Shown here piece by piece: positions 27,238 through 30,977 of a stretch of DNA of 30,977 bases; within the stretch, counting starts at the first letter, position 1, and each line of letters starts with the position of its first letter. A program made the position numbers and the translations under genes. This stretch comes from Perkinsus chesapeaki (taxonomy: Eukaryota > Perkinsozoa > Perkinsida > Perkinsidae): NCBI GenBank assembly GCA_013115145.1, contig JAAPAO010000429.1, positions 1 through 30,977 on the forward strand. Reading direction: 5' to 3'. Below the pieces are notes generated by a model. The model had not been told where the DNA came from, did no database searches, and was given only the letters and a program-made list of their open reading frames with translations.

Positions 27238-28462
27238 ATGGCACCTTACCGTCGTGGTAACGCGACTCAAGCGAAGTCTTTAGTACAACCGAAGAAACGC
27301 AATGAGCTCAAGTTAGCAGTTAAGCAGTTTGACGATGATATTTACGCTGGGTCTACCAAAAAGAGTATGTCATCAAGATTTCGATTATGGTGTCAGCTGG
27401 CGGCTGGATTGGATTGCAGTCCCCTGCCGGTAACGGTGCCCTTGATTATGACCATCTCAGCTATCTTGAAGCATTCTGGTTATCGAAGTGCTAATACATA
27501 TATTCAGACTGCTATCAGTTTCCATACTGATGCAGGTTATGAATTTACCCCAACAGAATGGATGGCTATTAAGAAAGCTCGCAGAGCCACACTGAGAGGC
27601 ATCGGCCCGCCTCGGAGGATGACTCCGATAACTATGGCACATCTTGAGAGACTTGTTTTATGGTCAAATACGGATTATGCCTTACAGTGTAGAACAAGTG
27701 CTTATATACTGTCGGCTTGGTTCTCACTGCGAGTTGATCAAGTTGCACGTGGAGGATGTGGAGCTGGACGAGGCTAACAGAGTGGTGACGATCCATGTAC
27801 GAGAATCTAAAACTGATATTCAAGCTATAGGCAGCCGAAGATGCCATGGGTGCGCTTGCGAGGGGTCAAAGAAGTCAGAGGTATGTCCCTATCATCATAT
27901 TCTATTCTTAGTTGCTTCCCGTAAGATGGAGAAAGCGAGTCCGGAAGATTGTCTAATAGTTGACCATCCAATTGGGGATATGACCAAGAAGAAGATGCTC
28001 GGTTATGTACGCTCTGATCTACAACGATCTGGTGCTATAACAAAAGCTGATGATCTAAGCGCTGAATGCTTTGGTACTCATAGCTTCAGACGAGGTGGCA
28101 CACAGTTTCTCATTCGCTATGTGAGCTGGGAGAAGGTTCAAGCATTTGGGAGATGGAAATCTGCTGCTTCGATGCAAAAATATGTTGAAGAAGCAAACTT
28201 GGTGGATAGTGATACATTTGCACGGGTAACCGTGCAACAATGGAATCAATCTCGGCCAGCTCAAGGAAAGAAGAGTGAGGTGAACGCTGTAATTGGTTCT
28301 ATAAGTTGTACTCGGTCTACGCCAAGTTCTAAGCCGGTGGGAACAAGGAAGCTACAGAGAAAGCAATCCAAACCAGTAGAGTCATGGTTACGGTCTGACC
28401 CAACTCAAGTGAAGTATAACTGGTTAAAAGGAGAGAACAGTTATTCAAGATGGTGTATATGA
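27238..28462 (+). pseudogene. Tyrosine recombinase of element 2, frameshifted
   Basis: The ATG at 27238 opens a frame with a basic N-terminus and a core-binding-like helical region. It reaches the first catalytic Arg in S-L-R-V-D-Q, then runs out of frame (stop at 27775-27777). The rest of the enzyme is in the next frame, from about 27740 to TGA 28460-28462: E-S-K-T-D strand, H-S-F-R-R-G-G (H-x-x-R), F-G-R-W, and the presumed nucleophile in M-Q-K-Y-V. A one-base surplus near 27742-27746 explains the shift. All catalytic boxes are present, so this is a recent lesion, a sequencing error or, less likely, programmed frameshifting. The tail after the Tyr box is about 100 residues and basic. Confidence 0.85.
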
Positions 28463-28495
28463 TGGCAAAGGGCTTTCTCGAGGAGACCAGCTACT

Positions 28496-28729
28496 GGGTG
28501 GTTGGCTCTGTGCTGTAGTTTCTGATAGTTATTATGATCACTCATTGATGGTATTACTTGGCTGAGTCAAGTTGGCTCAATAGATAAGGACCTTACCTGA
28601 TCAGATTTGGTTTGGTACAGCCAACTAATACTACCATCATTACAGCACGGTTTACTGGTCTCGGGTTCGAGATAGGCCCATTTCTGTATCACCAGTCCTT
28701 GTGTTGCGAAAAGGGGAATAGGATTGTAG
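28496..28729 (+). repeat. Split direct repeat B1
   Basis: 234 bp from GGGTGGTTGG to GGATTGTAG. It directly abuts A2. It carries a 37-bp segment (starting ATTACAGCAC and ending GAGATAG) that is missing from B2. Confidence 0.93.
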
Positions 28730-28865
28730 TGTAATGCACCAAGTGCATGAAATTACAATCTGATACCCCTTTCGCTCCGCTCGTTTGAAGTACTCAGTTG
28801 TGCAGTTCACGCTAGTATCAGCGTCAGTCAGTCTGTTAGTTACGAGTTTTATTCTGATTTTTTTA
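28730..28865 (+). repeat. Split direct repeat A2
   Basis: 136 bp, matching A1 at 134 positions. It is followed by an 8-bp spacer (28866-28873) before B2. Confidence 0.95.
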
Positions 28866-28873
28866 AGATGTAC

Positions 28874-29070
28874 GGGTGGTTGGCTCTGTGCTGTAGTTTC
28901 TGATAGTTATTATGATCACTCATTGATGGTATTACTTGGCTGAGTCAAGTTGGCTCAATAGATAAGGACCTTACCTGATCAGATTTGGTTTGGTACAGCC
29001 AACTAATACTACCATCGCCCATTTCTGTATCACCAGTCCTTGTGTTGCGAAAAGGGGAATAGGATTGTAG
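28874..29070 (+). repeat. Split direct repeat B2
   Basis: 197 bp, identical in layout to B1 except for loss of an internal 37 bp between ACCATC and GCCCATTTC. It ends GGATTGTAG at the right border of the element. Confidence 0.93.
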
Positions 29071-29229
29071 AGAGTAAAACTTGAAAAGCGCCAGCAAAAT
29101 GATGAAATACATCTTTCGAAAGCTGACTTGCATCCCGGTGACATAATGGTCATCACAACTATCCACGGTGGTAGTGCCTACCTAATGTGGGTTGCGGGTG
29201 CGCTAGCACCCGTTAGAACCACACTGTGA
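29071..29229 (+). pseudogene. ORFX, copy 2, 3' part after retroelement
   Basis: The frame continues from 23459 across the insertion: R-V-K-L-E-K-R ... H-L-S-K as in copy 1, then A-D-L-H-P-G-D-I-M-V and G-G-S-A-Y-L-M-W-V-A-G to TGA 29227-29229. This supplies the C-terminus that copy 1 lacks. Together the uninterrupted frame was about 136 residues plus any upstream exons. A perfect GGGTGCGCTAGCACCC palindrome lies at about 29196-29211. Confidence 0.55.
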
Positions 29230-29619
29230 TAATCCTACGTGCGCCAATTTCGCTTGATAACCAGACCAGTTGCGTCCCTCAACGCCTTGAAGCGGGAACT
29301 GTTGAGGAATAAAGTGTAACACCCCAGGCTGGCTGTCCACTTGCGTCACTTTAATGGCTCCAGGGACATTACGATTTGTACATAGCCCTCGCGGCAATGG
29401 AAGCCGCCTCTCAGTATCGCTACGAAAAGCCGAGTACAGCCGCCGCTGTCACCTGACTGGACCACACAGGAAGCAACTTGAAGGGGAAATAGTAACACAA
29501 AGCCAAGAGCCGAGAGGAGTAATTGGGGTACAAGCTCGAAGCACATTGGCATTATTCCTTGAGGAACTCTTCCCAAGCTGGCCCATCACACCAAACAATA
29601 TCCAATATTATTAACATCA
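29230..29619. repeat. Duplicated upstream block of peptide gene, copy 2
   Basis: Homolog of 3223-3654, including CACTTTAATGGCTCC, CTCGCGGCAATGGAAGCCGCCT and TTATTCCTTGAGGAACTCTT. The plus strand carries stops at positions that are open in copy 1. The minus strand is open in both (GAIKV...D.QP...HF..QQFP). It probably carries the promoter and leader of the downstream peptide gene. Confidence 0.6.
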
Positions 29620-29772
29620 ATGCGTTTGATTCATAGTATCGTACTTCTCATCGCCGTGCTTAGGGGAAGCAACGCTGAAAATTGTCCAGGAGGTTGTCCA
29701 GAAGGCTACCGCTGCATCTGCCAGCCTAGTGGAAGACTATTCTGTCGCTTTTATTGTGACCGTGTCCGTTAG
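29620..29772 (+). CDS. Small secreted Cys-rich peptide, copy 2
   Basis: A 50-residue protein from ATG 29620 to TAG 29770-29772. It has a signal peptide (MRLIH start, IVLLIAVL core, S-N-A before E20) and a mature part of about 31 residues with six cysteines (22, 26, 32, 34, 42, 46) in the spacing C-x3-C-x5-C-x-C-x7-C-x3-C. An even number of cysteines fits three disulfides; copy 1 has a seventh in place of Tyr45. The block P-E-G-Y-R-C and the C-terminal C-D-R-V-R are shared. It lies 390 bp downstream of the ORFX end, so in this unit the order is ORFX then peptide. Function unknown. Confidence 0.72.
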   Translation: MRLIHSIVLLIAVLRGSNAENCPGGCPEGYRCICQPSGRLFCRFYCDRVR

Positions 29773-30488
29773 TCTCGCTCCGTAGCCTACTTATTAATAG
29801 AGGCTGCAATTCTGAGCTCTACTTGAATGTTGTCTTGGCGAGAAGCTTGTCTGTGACTCATAATGGTTGAGGCCCTCAACTTGAGGGTTACGGTGTCTGC
29901 TATCCTTACGACGTACACTTGTGGATTGCTACAAGCCTGTGAATGTCGCAAAGGTTTCGTAGTCGGCTTAGTTACGGTTGTTGTGTTTGCTAGTTAGTGT
30001 CACTGCGGCGCTGCCGCCAAGTTGTGAATCGCTTATAGACTATCCAACTTGGAGAGGATAATGCAGATCAGCCAAAATCCAGCTGATGCCGTAAACCGTG
30101 AACTTAACGAGAGCGGCGCCCGCTAGACTTGAACTACAAATGGGAGTCGCTTGGTTGTTGCGATTTGCAACCAAGTTACAACCGTCACCACGAAGGACCT
30201 TTTGAGGAGCCATCTTTGTTAGTATAACAGACGTAGAGATGAAGCATACCGTGAGCTCAAGGATATGGTTACACCGGGATCACAAAGGAGACTCAGTGAT
30301 CATTTACGAGAGATGTTCACGCGTCATGCGCTTGTTAACTTTGAACGCATTAAGATTCTAACCTTTGCATTAAAAGTCTATTGCTGATTGTTTATTAACA
30401 ACACAATATGAGGGAATGAATAGTAAGATCGTAAAGTAGCTAACAAAGAACTCTGTAATCTTCCTACCGCGGCACAAAACAATCATTC
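29773..30488. other. Region downstream of peptide 2
   Basis: 29773-29905 keeps patchy homology to 3805-3955 (GAGAAGC, GAGGGTTACGGTGT). Beyond that no protease follows within the window. A plus-strand open piece at 30223-30387 (Y-R-E-L-K-D-M-V ... L-T-F-A-L-K-V-Y-C, then TGA) has protein-like composition and could be a terminal exon of an unknown gene. Confidence 0.35.
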
Positions 30489-30779
30489 TCACAGACATAC
30501 TCTCTTATGCGTTTTCCAGTCCTTTCGCTGACACACAACACTGCAATAAGTAACCTTCTTGCACCGAGAGCACCGCATGGTTCCTGCGCCACCGCAGACA
30601 TTACACGGGTGCTGTTCCACAGGAAGATTCTTCTCTTGTCGTAGTCGAGGACTTTTGGGGGAGGCGTTGAGGTTCTTCGCAAAGGCCGAATTCTGAGGAC
30701 TGTTCCAAGGCGCGGCAATACTGAGCTTTGTCAGTGGCGAATAGAGCGGGAACAACACTATGGGGCTGAAGTACGACAT
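30489..30779 (-). CDS. MYND zinc-finger protein
   Basis: A 96-residue frame with an ATG at 30779 and a stop at 30489-30491. Residues about 59-95 are a textbook MYND finger: C-N-V-C, then M-R-C-S-R-C, Y-C-S-V-V-C, W-K-T-H and R-V-C, giving the full set of zinc ligands (C-x2-C, C-x2-C, C-x3-C, H-x3-C). MYND fingers mediate protein-protein contacts. In the related architecture the finger is one domain of a larger protein, so this may be only its terminal exon. The sequence 5' of the ATG (to 30949) is open in another minus frame and could be an upstream exon joined by a short intron. A DUF4470-like scrap at 6470-6620 may belong to the same family. Confidence 0.7.
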   Translation of the reverse strand: MSYFSPIVLFPLYSPLTKLSIAAPWNSPQNSAFAKNLNASPKSPRLRQEKNLPVEQHPCNVCGGAGTMRCSRCKKVTYCSVVCQRKDWKTHKRVCL

Positions 30780-30977
30780 ACCACAAAGTGAGGTGGAGAG
30801 TCGCTTGCCACCCAGCCAGGATAATCAGAACTGAGCTGCTTTCTTGCAGCCATTCTCATGTAGATCCACAGACACAGGCGGGAACTTTCAAATGCGGAGG
30901 ATTTCTCCGGAGGCTCTTCAACATTATCCATACGGATAATATCGGACAAGCTTCTCTGCAGACGATCAACTGGGGTC
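30780..30977 (-). other. Possible upstream exon of the MYND gene
   Basis: A minus frame is open from 30949 to 30758 with an ATG-like start region and charged/hydrophobic mixed content (M-D-N-V-E-E-P-P-E-K). A GT...AG pair about 46 bases apart (GTGGCAAG ... CTTCAG) would remove the sequence around the MYND ATG, but then the frame does not lead into the finger. Exon structure is therefore undecided. Confidence 0.25.

Larger units (their letters stand above)
23460..29070 (+). mobile_element. YR retrotransposon with split direct repeats, element 2
   Basis: A 5611-bp element with exact ends TGTAATGC...GATTGTAG. The empty site at 6412/6413 in the duplicated copy confirms both ends and shows no target duplication, as expected for insertion by a tyrosine recombinase. 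Structure: A1 (23460-23595), gag, RT-RNase H, YR, B1 (28496-28729), A2 (28730-28865), an 8-bp spacer, B2 (28874-29070). B1 and A2 abut with the same end sequences as the outer ends, as expected if the element passes through a circular intermediate. The layout is that of PAT/Ngaro-type members of the DIRS order. A1 and A2 differ at 2 of 136 bases, so the insertion is recent. The YR gene carries a frameshift. Confidence 0.95.

Noticed and set aside
28550-28680. tRNA-like signals in B1 (GGCTCAATAGATAAGG resembling box A, GGTTCGAGA resembling box B)
   Set aside because: The T-arm cannot be paired correctly, spacing between the boxes is about 95 bases and no acceptor stem forms. B2 has lost the box-B part altogether.
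1-30977. CRISPR arrays, bacterial operons, rRNA or tRNA genes
   Set aside because: No regularly spaced repeats, no Shine-Dalgarno/operon layout and no foldable tRNA or rRNA sequence were seen.

Overview
This is a stretch of eukaryotic nuclear DNA rich in repeats and mobile elements. It carries no bacterial gene organisation. It has DIRS-order retrotransposons that use a tyrosine recombinase (YR), a hAT-like transposase remnant, a MYND zinc finger, a PI-PLC-like phosphodiesterase and secreted pepsin-like proteases. My best guess from general resemblance is a protist, possibly a perkinsozoan alveolate (Perkinsus-like). No marker in the window proves this.

Layout. 1-413: dispersed repeat. 414-2194: element with about 160-170 bp inverted termini and a hAT C-terminal dimerisation-type fragment inside. 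2200-2930: fragment of an unassigned cysteine-containing protein. 3220-6470: a host unit made of a small secreted Cys-rich peptide (3655-3804, too short for most gene finders), a broken pepsin-like protease and a conserved ORF here called ORFX. 6470-7985: a DUF4470-like scrap and a PI-PLC-like coding block, both on the minus strand. 8861-18460: minus-strand YR-retroelement territory. Here a Gag-RT-RNase H-YR element (about 10893-16040) seems to sit inside an older, decayed relative (8861-9998 plus about 16600-18460). 18461-20375: mostly gene-free, with repeats. 20457-21548: intact copy of the pepsin-like protease, followed by ORFX again. 23460-29070: a nearly intact plus-strand YR retroelement of 5611 bp with split direct repeats A1-genes-B1-A2-B2, inserted cleanly inside ORFX. 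29071-29229: the rest of ORFX. 29620-29772: second copy of the Cys-rich peptide. 30489-30779: MYND zinc-finger ORF on the minus strand.

How it fits together. The host part reads as a tandemly duplicated module (peptide - protease - ORFX - peptide) pulled apart by retroelement insertions. The duplication at about 3970-6412 preserves the empty site of the retroelement that fills the second copy, so the element ends are defined to the base. In that element gag and pol share one reading frame and are separated only by one TGA, which suggests stop-codon readthrough. The two peptide copies differ by 15 replacement and 12 silent codon changes plus one codon insertion, yet keep the signal peptide and six cysteines. 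I regard this peptide family as the most interesting host feature, and the TGA-separated gag-pol as the most interesting feature of the mobile DNA.
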